From Carnegiea gigantea (Eukaryota; Streptophyta; Magnoliopsida; Caryophyllales; Cactaceae): a stretch of DNA of 64,000 nucleotides. The notes below the pieces were generated by a model. It searched no databases. It saw nothing but the letters and a program-made list of their open reading frames with translations, and had not been told where the DNA came from. The position numbers and the translations under genes are program-made. Below, in pieces: positions 1 to 11,640 of this stretch; within the stretch, counting starts at the first letter, position 1; each line of letters begins with the position of its first letter. Location of the stretch: NCBI GenBank assembly GCA_029747015.1, contig JAKOGI010000005.1, positions 672,191 through 736,190 on the forward strand, in the 5' to 3' direction.

Positions 1-914
1 TTTGCTTTCTTATTCCTATCAATATCATTAGTTGATTGGTATGGTTGGGATGTCTAGACACTTAAGGCAATTATAATCAAATCTTCACGTTCCTTGCCAA
101 AATTTAGTGAAACTAAAGCTTTCTTATGTAGTCTCATTTGCATCTTGACTATTTATATTGTAAGTTTAAGGTGTCTCATGGCCACTCTATTTTACTCCTA
201 GTACTAGCAGGGAATTGGCAATGTTTCAATTGTAATGTTGCTTCCCATTCTAGGGCAGTTATTGGAAGAGGAAAATGAGTTTATTGTATAATATTTGTGG
301 AAATTTATAGAAGGAGAAAAAGTAGTCCGGTGATTGATATGATGTACTTTTTTCTTTAAAATTTTGAAATTATGAACACTAGGCCTTGTGGAATTTTTGA
401 TTAAACTATCATTGAGGACTATGATTCTCAATTTTTGGAAAGTTGGCAAACTAGATTCAAATAACAGAATCGAGGGTTGAAAAAGAAAGGGATGAATGGG
501 GAATTTGGTTAACACTTGTGGAAGAAGGGAGTCTCGCACTATTGAAAAGTTACTCTTGGATAATGTTTAAAGCTTGGATTAAATTGTCATCAACTTATTT
601 TTTTATAGAGTAGTAGGTAGTCAATGGTTTTTAATTTGGGGTCCAACTTGAAAGACTTCTCTACGCTTAAGGGGCACGGATGCTAAATCCGTCCCCCCCC
701 CCCCCCCAAAAAACACTTTGTGTTGGTGAGATTTCAGAATACGGTGCTGTATTCGTCTCTCTTCCAGGGAGTTGACTTATCACGTTGTTCCTAATGTAAA
801 TAGATTGTTGCATGAAAGTTTCACTATTTTTGCATTGTATAGAGATTATAAGGGTCACATTCGTATAAAGTACATAGCGGTAGACATTTGAACTGATTGA
901 TCCCCTCATTGCAG
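1..914. other. Left edge; probable intron or 5' part of the PCO gene
   Basis: No coding exon could be supported here. The sequence is AT-rich and ends in a plausible acceptor (GCAG at 911-914) for the first visible PCO exon. A pure C run at 693-707 is followed directly by six A. A minus-strand open frame at 204-539 has no recognisable domain and is probably chance. The N-terminal PCO exon, usually some 40-60 residues, was not found and is probably left of the window. Confidence 0.5.
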
Positions 915-3900
915 ACACTGTGAGTCCTGCTGATGTTGGTCTGAAAGAGGAAAATGCAGATGATGACAGAGGATATGGTCTTTCGATGATAAACCCATTT
1001 AACCGAATAGCTCGGTGGGCTCAACCTATAACATATTTGGATATCCATGAGTGCGAAAGTTTTACGGTATTGCCATAACTCCTTTTTCCTTTTTTTCTCT
1101 AATATGTAAGCAACTTCGTTAGAAATCCAATCGATGTGAAGTTAAGAGTTATGTGTGTCCATACAGTTCTCGCATGGAACAATCCCCTCCCCCCAGTTTT
1201 CCCGTTGTCTAACTATTGTGGGGATCCCCCCCCCATAAAGCATACTAAATGTGAAGGACAGAGAAGTGAGTGATAAATTTGGAGGGTGGAGACGTCCTCT
1301 GCTAGCATTCATGTGCAAACTGATTGTGTCTGAGCAATCTTGGATATTTCATTGTTCACAATTTATTATTGCATTTCAAACAGTACCAGGAGGACTATTT
1401 GATGAATAATTGTGAGGATGATGATTACTCCATATATATAGGGGAAAACTCGACATAAGAGTTGTGGCTATACATTTTTGGATGGGCACTTTTTCCGGAA
1501 AGGACATATGTCAACAAATGGACAAAACTGTGTTTTCGACGGGGTAAACCTCTTTTGTGTTCTGATAATGTTCTTTTGCATTCCCAGAATCTAGTCCACA
1601 GAGCGACTCCTCCCTGGAAAATTTTTGCTCCCATCCTTCTGGTTTATAGAGGACTCTTAGCCCCTCTAAAGGATAATTTGGAATTTCCTATAGCACTTTC
1701 TTTCGCAGCTATCTTTTTTCTAGTCATTATTTCTTCCATTTGAGTCTGTCAGATGGAATCTGTGAAACTATAGAATGTCCTCTGCTGAGAAGAAGAATGG
1801 TTTCTAGAATTCCCCCCCCCCCCCCGCCTTTAAGTAAGGTTCAGGCACAGCCCCCCCCCCCCCCCCCCCAAAAAAAGAAAATGAAAATAGAAATGGGAAA
1901 ATCTCTTCTGCCAGTCCCCCACTTCTTTAGAAGTCCTTGAGTTTTGGTCCTTGTGGAGCTTCAGATTAGCTTCTTACCCATCCTGAAAATTCAACAAATA
2001 ATGTCCTATTTGGCACCCTCAAGTTTGACATACCAGTTTCATGAAAAGATTGTGCCTATTTTATGAGATAAAATACAGAGACCTTGAAAAAGATTGCAGG
2101 TGGTGTCGGATTCCATTTGAGGTGGAAGACTGAGAAGCCAAAGAGAGCCACATAATTTGGAAGGCATACATTTCCTCTTGCAGTTATGCTTCAAGGGCTT
2201 TTATCTTCCGGATGGTCAGTGCTGAATATTGATTAAAATTGTATGGTATTGATGTTTGAGTTTGTAGATTATATCAGATTGCCTCCAGAAGCAAACGGCT
2301 GCTTAAATGTTAAATTGAGGGATATCGGGTGAGCTGGAAAAGAATATTTAAGTGGGAGACTACGGAGAATTTGGGTATAGAAGAGCTTTGGAGAGAGGAA
2401 ATAAGAGAGGAGAGAGGGCAGAGGAGAAGAAGAGTGAGCAGAGGAACAAGTGATAAAGACATAAGTAATGAATAGAATGATATTGGAGATTCTACAGAGA
2501 GGAAAGTAGTCAATATATCCCCAGTAGCATGGCATCATGTTCTATTTATAGCCTTTAAAATACTTGAGAAAATAAGGGAAAAAACCTACCTAAAACAATC
2601 TTAATTAGGATAGAAAATCAAAACAACAACCCCAATGGGATCCCGCTTTTGTGGGGTCTAGGAGGATAGAAAAACCGGATCCTTCTAATATACTCCTAAG
2701 TCATAGTAACCTTTTTTGTAACATATTAAAACACCCTAAACAAACATAAAACATAAAAATGAAATAGATTTCTGACCGTGATCTGCGTGCCTGACTTGCT
2801 TCCTCTGTTTTTCATCTTAATTGTAATCTTCACCTTTTTTTTGGGGGGGAGGGGGTGCTCAACATTGTATTTTGGAGTGAGGTATAATGGAGATCATCAG
2901 GCAAGGAATGACTCCCTGGATGAAATGGACGAATGGATAAGTTGTTATTGAATGTCTGCAGGGAAGTCAACTTATGATCTGCGTACTTGTTTTCTTGCCA
3001 ATGACAAATTCTCCAAGAATAATGGAGGTGTTGTACTTCTTGTTAGCTGATATGTCAAAATACTGAAGTTCCTTCGATCGAACTTGAACATCACTATGAT
3101 TTGGGTTTTAGGAAAAACTCACCTTCATGGAGGAGCTCCTTAAAATTCGTCTGAGATTAGCATTGTTGATGGTCATATTGCTGGCTTGACCCTTATGCGT
3201 CTTCTTTGTTGACATTCTTTGAGTATTTTAGCAGTGATTTTGGGTTGGGTTTTCCCATCTCCTATTGCCATTTTCTTTTTAATCCAATAACTGTCATTGC
3301 AGTTTCCAATAACCTCAGAAATATTGAAATGATTCTGCAGATGTGCATATTCTGCTTTCCTACCTCTGCAGTTATTCCTCTTCATGACCATCCTGGAATG
3401 ACTGTCTTCAGCAAACTTCTATATGGCTCCTTGCATGTGAAGGCCTATGACTGGGTTGAACCTCCACAAATTGTGAGATACATCGGACCTGGTCACTCTC
3501 AAGGTTAGTTATGCTGTGATTAGTTGTCTAAACTTTGGCAGATCTTTGGATTTCAAACACTACTAGTGTGGATTGTAGTCCTATTTGTTTAGAGGCTTTG
3601 CTAAGTTAGATAAAGCTGATGTTGACTATCCTGGACTTCTCTGCGGCATAGTGCATTGTTGTGCAAGAGTGTTGGATGGTTGGTCATAGGCTAGAGTAGA
3701 ACTGACAGTTGATTAATTTACCAAATTTTGCCTCTCTTGAAAGTTTTACTTGGCTAGAAATTTGTGGTCAGTTTTTGATATTATTTTCTTTGGGCAACTG
3801 CTATCTACATTATGTTCATCCTGTTGAATTGATTGATTGATTAGTTGGTTCTCCACAAATTTAACCTAATATTTTGCTAGTTCTGTGATTCTGTCACTCA

Positions 3901-5426
3901 AAAAGTATTTGTAGATAGTCTGATTTCTGAAATCTTCCTTTCAAATATCTTTTGTGGTTTTTAGAGATTTTTTCTAATGCTTGTCATGGGTAAAGGTTGT
4001 GCAAATATGGCTCTCCAGTCCCTGCGTATCTGTGGGATCCGTAGTTGAATTCTCACTTATTAACCCTTGCCTTCTGTATCAAGGAGGCCGATGTAGTTTA
4101 CACAATCTATGGGCAGGTGCTAGGACAGAATCTGTTATGCCTGAACAGTTGAAGAAATTGATATGGTTATCTTTACTAGATTCCCTTGAAACCTTGTTCA
4201 TGTTGTCTACTTCTTATAACAAAATTCCATTACTTGTTTTGAGACACCAAACCAGAGGCTTTGGTGGCATCACCAAATAGACTGTCTATGACCATATAAT
4301 GAGAATATGCACCGACGTAGTTTACACTCTGTGGACAGCGGCTAGGACAGAATCTGTTATGGTTGAAGAGTTGAGATTATTATTATGGTTGTCCTTACTA
4401 AATTTACTAGAAATGCTATTCATGTTCTCTACTTGTACGAAATTCCATCACTTGTTTTGATGCCACCAAACCAGATGCTTTGGTGGTATTCCCAACTAGA
4501 CTGCCTATGACCCTATAATGAGAAAATGCACAATAGCAAGAGCTAAATTTGGTTCTGTATGGTATCTATTGATTCACGTACTTTCATTAGTAGCTATGCT
4601 ATTCAGATTCAGGTAGACTCTAAGTAGCCATCAGGGGTATGTATTTAGGAGTTCGACTTCGCCTTATTTTTCTGCAAATTTTCAATGTTTTTTTGCAGGT
4701 CTAAAGTGAAGTTTTGAGTATGCTATGTGGATACTGAAGGTTAAACAAATTCACAAGTAACATAGTGAACATTGTTGCCCGTAGTGTTGAAATCAACTTT
4801 TTCATGAAAATGTCATATTTTACTTGCAGAATTTGACTAATGCTTAAACAAGAACCATCATAGGTAAATTGTGCTATCAATGTGTCAACTCTCCTCTTCC
4901 TGCTCTTCCTTCACCTATCACCCGCGTGAAAGGTGAAACACGCTTCGTCTCCAACTTCCATATAATACATGCTAATTCTGATCCTGCTTTCTCAGTGAGA
5001 CTAGCGAAGTTGGTATTCGACAAAGTTCTAACCGCACCTTGTGGAACCCGTGTTCTATATCCCAATAGTGGTGGAAATTTGCATTGCTTCACCGCAGTCA
5101 GCCCCTGTGCAGTGCTTGATATTCTGACTCCACCTTACTTAGAAGAAGCAGGGAGGAAATGCACGTATTATCATGACTACCCATATTCAAGTTTTTGTAA
5201 GTAAATCATTTTGTTTATAATCAGAAATGTTGTAATCTCAAAAATAATGCTGTTCTCGAATCATTTATGATGTCTTGCCCTTTGTTCTATTATGTTTGTT
5301 CCAGCATCAGAAGATGGAATTTCGAAGGACGGAAGAGAGGAGGATTATGCATGGCTTGCTGAGATAGATGCACCAAATATCTATATGCGTTCTGGAGTCT
5401 ATACCGGTCCTATGGTTCAAGTGTAA
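915..5426 (+). CDS. PCO: Plant cysteine oxidase (PCO), 5'-partial, four coding exons
   Basis: PCOs are cupin-fold non-haem iron dioxygenases that use O2 to oxidise N-terminal cysteine, for example of group VII ERF factors, and so feed the Cys/Arg N-degron pathway in oxygen sensing. Exons by splice sites and continuous phase: 915-1066, 3341-3503, 4996-5196, 5305-5426 (TAA), giving about 212 residues. Seen directly: PADVGL near the start, [20 protein letters not shown] with the two facing cupin histidines, then GGNLHCF with the third iron-ligand histidine, and a C-terminal [12 protein letters not shown] tail. Junction codons rebuild cleanly (CAA-G|TG, TTT-T|CA). The family is usually 240-280 residues, so the missing part is N-terminal and outside the window. 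The first visible intron is 2.3 kb. Nothing in the visible coding exons is disrupted. Which PCO paralogue this is cannot be decided. Confidence 0.93.
1067..3340 (+). other. Large PCO intron with homopolymer tracts and a SINE-like piece
   Basis: This 2.3 kb intron separates the exon ending ECESFT from the exon starting MCIFC. It carries C runs at about 1811-1824 and 1851-1869 (the latter followed by seven A), and a T8G7 junction at 2835-2849. Bases about 1326-1450 are homologous to 13500-13640. Small open frames inside it have no domain and are intronic noise. Confidence 0.7.
2622..2668 (-). repeat. SINE-like 3' fragment in PCO intron
   Basis: Read on the minus strand, this stretch has the GACCCCAC...GGGATCCCATTGGGG type of tail seen in tRNA-derived Au/TS-like plant SINEs. 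Only a short piece is present; no pol III box was identified. The call rests on motif resemblance. Confidence 0.35.
4088..4531 (+). repeat. Diverged 224-bp tandem duplication in PCO intron
   Basis: Two head-to-tail copies (4088-4311 and 4312-4531) share anchors in the same order: GTAGTTTACAC, GCTAGGACAGAATCTGTTAT, CACTTGTTTTGA, CCAAACCAGA, GCTTTGGTGG and CTATGACC. They lie between the exons ending at 3503 and starting at 4996. An open frame across copy 1 has no domain and is not called as a gene. Confidence 0.85.
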
Positions 5427-6324
5427 CTGTGAGTTCTACTGATCAGGTTAATGAGCTACTAACAGAATGGTTCTCAGGTTGTACAGTAGGTTATTTGTCA
5501 TGGATGCTATTCAGTACGGATCACAACCTCAGACTGAAGAATGATTGCTGGAGAGTCTGTCCCTTTCCCTTGCTCTTTCTTTTTTACTCTGTTGAAGGGA
5601 TTCAAACCATGCTTCCTCATGTGGGAGTTTGCCATCTTTCCTATATTGTGTTAGCCGTTCTTGTTTCATGCTCAAGGTTTTGATAATCTGGTTAGTGCTG
5701 GAACAGAACTGTGCATGTAAAGCTTCAATACCTTACTAGTTAGCAGTTTATACTTGGTCTTGTAAGGGATTACCTGATCTAGCGAAACTGATTTGTATCT
5801 GATGATCATACTCAGAAGACTAGGCGAAACAACATAAGTTGCCCATTTCAGTAGTCTACTTGTATTTGTAGACATTGTTAAGTTGGAGCAGCAATCATGC
5901 TGCAGTAATGACAGTAATAAAAGAACTGCTTCTGCATGAAAATCTTTCGACAGTACTGTTATTATCTAACTACACACCAGTATACATGGGCCAGAGCCTT
6001 CAAATGGCACTACGGATCGAATAAAGATTGACGGAAGTAGGGCCCCCCCGGGGCCCCCAAAAAGGATAAATATATCAAGAGCCATTCACCAAATAAACAT
6101 CTACTATCGATTAGGGAGTAGTCATAATTTTCCGTTCACTTGGGGAGAAAAGGTGTCCTAAGTACGTCTAAAATGACTTCTTTACCATAGTAAAACAGTT
6201 TTTATAAATGTCCATTAGTTTAACTGATAAAAATTGAATTTTGTCATCGATAATGAAAATCAAAAAGTCGGTTGAAATCTGTCTAAATGGCTGCATCAGG
6301 GCCCAAACAGCAGTTGGTTCAAAT
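5427..6324 (+). other. PCO 3' UTR and downstream flank
   Basis: Sequence after the PCO stop codon. AATAAA at 5916-5921 is a plausible polyadenylation signal. Parts (about 5429-5695 and 6140-6324) reappear in degenerate form at 13690-14130. A C-rich/G-rich run with a short A run sits near 6043-6061. No other gene is seen. Confidence 0.6.
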
Positions 6325-6558
6325 TAGAGTTGGGAAAATCTAACCTGACATGATAACTCGACATAAATCCAACTCAAAGTTACTGAGAGAAACACGAACC
6401 CGACCGCCCCGAATCGATTTCGACTCGAAGTTGACACGATTTTACCATTTTAGTATGAAAAATTGTTATTTTTCAATTTTGAGCAAATCTAATTTATGTT
6501 CAAAGTTGACACGAAATTTACACGTTTATTACATGAATCAACTCGTTTTCCAACTCTA
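6325..6558 (+). mobile_element. hAT-type MITE, copy A (234 bp)
   Basis: The element begins TAGAGTTGGGAAAA and ends TTTTCCAACTCTA, giving terminal inverted repeats of about 13 bp. It is flanked by GTTCAAAT on the left and GTTCAAAC on the right, an 8-bp target duplication with one mismatch, as expected for hAT elements. A second copy, inverted, is at 53705-53948 and matches along the whole length. The paralogous sequence near 14110-14140 lacks the element, so it serves as an empty site. Confidence 0.85.
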
Positions 6559-7689
6559 GTTCAAACCAAAATGGAGGATCATAAAAACATTTTTTATTAA
6601 ACCATTAAAATAAAGAAAACTCTTTAGCATCGACCACATTGAAGACTTCCCAGCCACCCGAACAAAAACAAAAAAGGAACAAAAATTATGTGTAACTAAT
6701 TTTCAAAACCTGCTGAGAGATTCTGAACCAAAAAAAAAAAAAAAAAAAGAGGACAAAAACACCAAGAACTACTGAAATATATGGACCATTGAATTAGACG
6801 CAGAAAATTTTCTTATCCAGAGTGTTTCAATAACTATTTTACATACTCCTCGGGGCACAAGTGCATAAAACTAGTAACGAAGCCTGAGTTCATTACCAGA
6901 GCAACTTACTTGCAAATTCCAGGGTTAAATAAAGATAGAGATGACCAAAAGACAGCACAATATGCATTGACAACGAATAACGCCACCTAACGTAAATCCC
7001 GTCACAACGTGAGTTAGAGGAAATCGAAGCATATATAATAGCATTATCTGTAACCAGTAAAGAGGCCAATCCGCCTTCAACAATTGATCATAAATGTCAG
7101 CAAAATACGCCCATGCATGACAGTATTGTTTTGGCAAGAATCCATCTGGTAAGTGGTCTTCCAACTCTCACAAACCCTGTCTTAATCTATAAATTATTAG
7201 AAGACTCAGGCACATAAACCCAATTGCATAAAAATCTCCCTTTCCCCATTCCTGGATGCATTTATCTGGGACAGCACTGTATGTTCTGGTCACAGAGCAA
7301 ACCTTTTTCTGAGACCCATTCTGCGGCCGTTGAGCTTGTAAGGGACAGACCAAAGAGGGCACAGGCTGGATAACCAACCCCCCCCCCCCCCCCCCCACCC
7401 CCAAACAATAGGAGTGCAGGGTCCGGCACAAATGAGGTAATCAGTCTTATTGGTGATCACAGAAGATAACGCTTCCATAAATCATCAATCCTGATTGAGT
7501 TCCTGAATTGTACAGAGAATAGAGAAACAATTTCGACTGCACTTCAAAGTGATAGAGTTGAAGGTCGCCGTAAGTCAGAATGACCCAAAGTGTAGCTTAT
7601 TATCTATCTTTTCGGACATGAATTCAAGTTTGGATATTCTGAGATTAGTCAGGATCTTCTTTGCAAGAAAATGCAACCAGAAAGCAGTG
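6559..7689. other. Intergenic sequence between PCO flank and GART 3' end
   Basis: About 6559-6860 is paralogous to 14130-14375. The rest is AT-rich and carries a long C run (about 7377-7396, then ACCCCCAAAC). No supported gene; the open frames across the C run are artefacts of low complexity. Confidence 0.6.
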
Positions 7690-10142
7690 TTAGCAATACT
7701 GAATAGGATCTTCTTTCCTATGGATGAGAGGGACACCATCATCCCTCCAGATTATCCTATCTTCACACAAGGCTGCCACTACATCTACATACAAGCAGTG
7801 TTCCTGTGATATGAAGGAGTTTACATGAGATTGAGGAAAATAGCTGCAAACAACAAAGATATCTACTTGAACGAGGGTATCATGAACATAAGTTGGTCGG
7901 CAAGATCATTAATTTATCTTACTTGGACCCTCTTTTTTTTTTTTTTTGGGGGGGTGCCTCGAAAGCCGATATGTAATATTAGACTAGAAACATTGATGTG
8001 GACACTCAATACTTCATTTTAGACCACAATATGCCAAACTTTTTCAAAAATCGCAAATTTAACACAAGTGGCCATCTTGAAAAATCACAGTTGAGTGATA
8101 AAAAACATAGCTTATCATCATTATGAGCACATCAAGTAAATGGACAATCCCTGGTCCTTGATTAGTGCGGCAAAAGCACTTCATCTGTACATTTACCTCA
8201 TGCAGAACTCTGGCTGCCAGCTCCTCTGGAGTGTCAAAAGCACAGACCGGTACAACTCGCTGAGCTAGGATCTTGCCAATGTCATATTCTTCATCAACAA
8301 AATGAATTGTAGGACCAGAATATGTGGCAAAGGATATGAAAATTGTGAGGGCAGAAAGGAAAAAAAAGGCCGAATTGTCCCTAGAGTACATCAATGGAAT
8401 ACCAATAGTCTCACTGTGTAAAATATTAATCATTCTAGACGATAGCAAACATACAGTAGTGTATCATTTCATCTACCACATGTGGGGATGAAACATGTCA
8501 AACACCCTGATAGAGGTTCTGCACTCCAGTTACAGTGCAAGTGATCTAAAACACTGTTATAAAACATCAAGTTAAAAGTCATATTTTTAAAATTTATGGA
8601 CAGCCAACAACCAGAAATCTCAATTCTCAAACTAGAGGGTACTTGCAAGGGTGTTTCCCTAACCTTAAGACTTGAGTCACATTTGCTTCAAAATACCAGG
8701 AATTTAGGCACAAGTTTATAAGATGATCGACCACATTTTTCACCACTTGCATGTTACCTGCATTACGATATTCCTCCATAAACTCGAGAAGTGGCAGACC
8801 CAAATATTTAAGTTTAGGTGTTTATATACTTTCTAAGCATCCTTCTATAGTAGCCAAGGACCTTGGGTCGGCCTTTTTAATACTTAATCAGAACCTGCCA
8901 TGAACACAAACCAGGAATGTCCTAAGCAAAACAAGAATGGCTGGTAAAGTGCTGTGCAAATAAAGGAAGATTTTTTGGATGATTATGCCAGAAGTTGAAC
9001 AAACTGTTTGTCACCATAAGAGAAGGTACTCATGGTAGTAGTGTACAACACCACAATTGTAAGTGCAATATAACTTTCAAGACTCTAGTGAAAAGAGATC
9101 ACTGAGAGTCTGAGACACATGCAATAACCCAAGCTAGTGTTACTATCTTCAGGGCGGAGGATAAGACGGGAAAACTGAAAACTGATTCATAGCTGCACGT
9201 TACCTAGCTCCAGAAGCAACTCAACTGGTATAAGCTTCAAATGTCCAGCTAGAAGAGTGAAGTCGACTCTAAATTTCCTGTCCAGAATTAGGCATGCAGT
9301 ACACTCAGTGTGATAGGTGTAGCAAGATCTGTAGAACAAAATTTAATACAGACATGTGGAGAAGAAAACGAAACTCAACAAGAAACAAACCTCAGAACAG
9401 TTACTAGGTCATCTGCGGATAGCCCTTCTGGTTCTTGTTTTGATCTGGGGAACAGAACAACCGGAATGCCATTTTCTCTTGCATACGCTGCACCTCCACA
9501 ATCTGCCATTGACAGAAGGTGGTCATCTAAATTGTGCAGAGTGGACTCTGAAACTCATTTCTGATTACCCATGCAAGAGTATGCTTAACTTCAAATTAGC
9601 ACCTCACACAAGTCCAGAAATCTGAGCCACAATCAATTGGAAGAATAAGCGCAGTTCTAGGGACATTGAGGAAGAAATGTGATCTATTCCTACCCTCTTT
9701 ACAGGTTCAGGTATAGTATCACACATAATACTAATGTCAAGCACCATAGCACATGGAAAACGTACTTTGTTTATTCCTAACCAAAACAACTACGTCTCCG
9801 AGTGCTGCTCCATTCAACGTTGCCTGATGAATCGCCTTGAAATTGGAACCTCCACCAGACACAAAGACAGCCAAAATTCTTTCGCCTGGGCATCGGTTCC
9901 GAATCTCCTGAACCAGTACTGAAATCTTCACCCTTGTGGGCAGTCATTGCACATGAGAAGTGTGTTCTATTATGCCTAGCTATACAAGAAACTTGACAAT
10001 ATGTAGGGCTGGCTACTGTACGATCCCATTTGGTGGTTCGGACATATGAAGTCAATGACCCAAATGACGAGCCTTTGAAATCTGTAGGTAATGGTACAGA
10101 CACATTGGGGAAAACCCTCATGTGCAAGCTTTGAGCCACCAT
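7690..10142 (-). pseudogene. Phosphoribosylglycinamide formyltransferase (GART/PurN), apparently broken
   Basis: Plant GART transfers a formyl group from 10-formyl-THF to GAR in purine synthesis, usually in plastids. Minus-strand pieces: N-terminal exon 10142-9766 (leader-like region, then AVFVSGGGSNFKAIH), 9502-9390 (CGGAAYARENGIPVVLF...LSADDLVTVL), 9268-9204 (VDFTLLAGHLKLIPVELL), 8323-8197 (YSGPTIHFVDEEYDIGK...AARVLHE) and 7803-7690 (LYVDVVAALCEDRIIWRDDGVPLI, then TAA). Three lesions: (1) the leader frame from the ATG at 10142 and the catalytic frame differ by one base at 9873-9876, where removing one base would restore RRKNLAVF; (2) the exon for LNIHPxLLPxF, holding catalytic Asn and His, is absent between 9204 and 8323; (3) the acceptor before YSGPT reads AC, not AG. 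The downstream Asp of DEEYD remains. Pseudogene is favoured, but assembly error could explain part. Confidence 0.8.
7933..7954 (+). repeat. T15G7 double homopolymer in GART intron
   Basis: A run of fifteen T is followed directly by seven G. It lies in the last GART intron (7804-8196) and is one of more than ten poly-T/poly-G or poly-C/poly-A junctions in the window. Confidence 0.8.
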
Positions 10143-10465
10143 TAAATCTTTTGATGCCAAAAATGCTTCTTTTTATAAATAGAAAATGAAACCAAGATTG
10201 ATATCTATGAGACATATACAGCAGAAAATTCCAAATGGGATGTGAATGACCATGCAAATGTTGGCTGAAGGTTGTCTTCACATATAATGCAATCTAAATG
10301 ATATCCGGTTTGAATTCCATGTCACTGGCGTCAGACTTGTATATAAGCCCTGGTGTACGGCCAAAGAAAACACTCAATTAGATGACCAAACAAAAGAGGG
10401 GGGAGAAAGAAAAAGAAACCCACTAATATTTATATTTGTTTGTTCTATACAGAGATTGAATTTTC

Positions 10466-10615
10466 TTCACACATATATGTACACACAGACACACATACAC
10501 ACACAGACACACATACATATATATGCATATACATGTGTGTGGGTGTGTGGGTGTGGGTGTGGGTGTGGGTGTGGGTGTGGGTGTGCGTGTTGTGTGGGTG
10601 TATGTGTATATATTA
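10466..10615. repeat. (CA)n followed by (TG)n/(GTGGGT)n, inverted microsatellite
   Basis: A CA-rich tract (about 10466-10515) is followed within 20 bp by a TG-rich tract (about 10533-10610) that includes tandem GTGGGT hexamers. The two arms are complementary and could fold into a hairpin. The His-Pro and Cys-Gly-rich open frames here are low-complexity artefacts. Confidence 0.85.
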
Positions 10616-11450
10616 GTATGTATATGTATGCATGTACATATACAAATTGCACAACCCCATCAATGAAAACAAACAACCAATTTTCAACTCTATATTTCAA
10701 TAGTCAAAGATTTAGCACACAAAATCAAACAACAATTCAGCTCGAATAATATGAACAATGGGAAGCAAAATTCAAGCAAAATCATCCACAAAAAAAAAAA
10801 AGCACAAATAGCACAAGTTGCCCACAGTAGCAAAACCAAGATTTGAAGGAAAAGGGGGTCACAACTAATTACTAAGTTCTGGGATCCATGATGATTCCAT
10901 AGCTAACTTTTTTGAAATATCCCTACATATCTATCTCAAATAAGAATTATATAATTTGTGAATTGTAAAAAAATATATGTATAACGTAACAAGTTCTATT
11001 GTATTGACTAAACTCTCACATAATATTATAAATCACAAAACAAGTTCTATCTAATTGGGTTTTGCAACCTAAGTTTTAATTGACTAATTTACATAGAATG
11101 TTCTAACTAAACCACTAATAAATTTGTGGAGAGAAATAATTTCAATTTCAATATTTCAAATTCAATTAGACTTACATATTATATCATCATTCAATGACTA
11201 AACCACATAATGTAGTCAACATTTTCAGATAATATTCTACAATCACATAATATCAATTTCATTAACACATTATACTACAACAATCACATAATTTCAGCTA
11301 CAATTTCAATTTCGACCATGTAACAAAATTTCAATTTCGTATATAACATATTCTCAACATTTTCAGCAAACATTCTCACTAATTCACATCCTACAATCAC
11401 CAATTGGAATAGAGTTCATATAGGCAACTCAGAATAATTAACTTGTATAC
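10616..11450. other. AT-rich stretch upstream of GART coding exons
   Basis: No gene seen. It contains many ATTTCAATTTC-like and AACATTTTCAG-like words. If the proposed leader exon at 11451-11640 is real, this stretch is the 5'-UTR intron of the GART locus. Confidence 0.4.
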
Positions 11451-11640
11451 CTTTAATCAGTCCAAATACCAAACAAGAGAGGTAATTGTGAAAGAGCCAA
11501 ACAGAAGAAGGCGGCGAAGCAGTGAGCAGATAAGTGGCGGAGCGGTTGGCGGAGGGCTGTGTCGCAGTCGAGAGAGTGGCTGGTGGTGGGCAAAGTGGAG
11601 CGAGTTAGGGTTTAAGCATTCAAAGGTAAATACAATAAGG
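11451..11640 (-). promoter_or_regulatory. Candidate GART leader exon with telo-box
   Basis: On the minus strand, a CT-rich leader-like stretch contains the telo-box AAACCCTAA (plus coordinates 11605-11613) and ends at ATTAAAG followed by a donor-like GTATAC. Telo-boxes are common in 5' regions of plant housekeeping genes. The position and strand fit a 5' UTR exon for the downstream GART locus, but no transcript evidence exists here. Confidence 0.35.

Noticed and set aside
204..539. 111-codon minus-strand open frame near the left edge
   Set aside because: No domain, no splice context, AT-biased composition; probably chance.
9541..9610. Plus-strand YPCKSMLNF, reminiscent of the missing GART YPRSILNIHP exon
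   Set aside because: Wrong strand and wrong place (between the first two GART exons), and the similarity stops after a few residues.
10456..10749. His-Pro and Cys-Gly repeat frames on both strands
   Set aside because: They translate CA/TG microsatellites.
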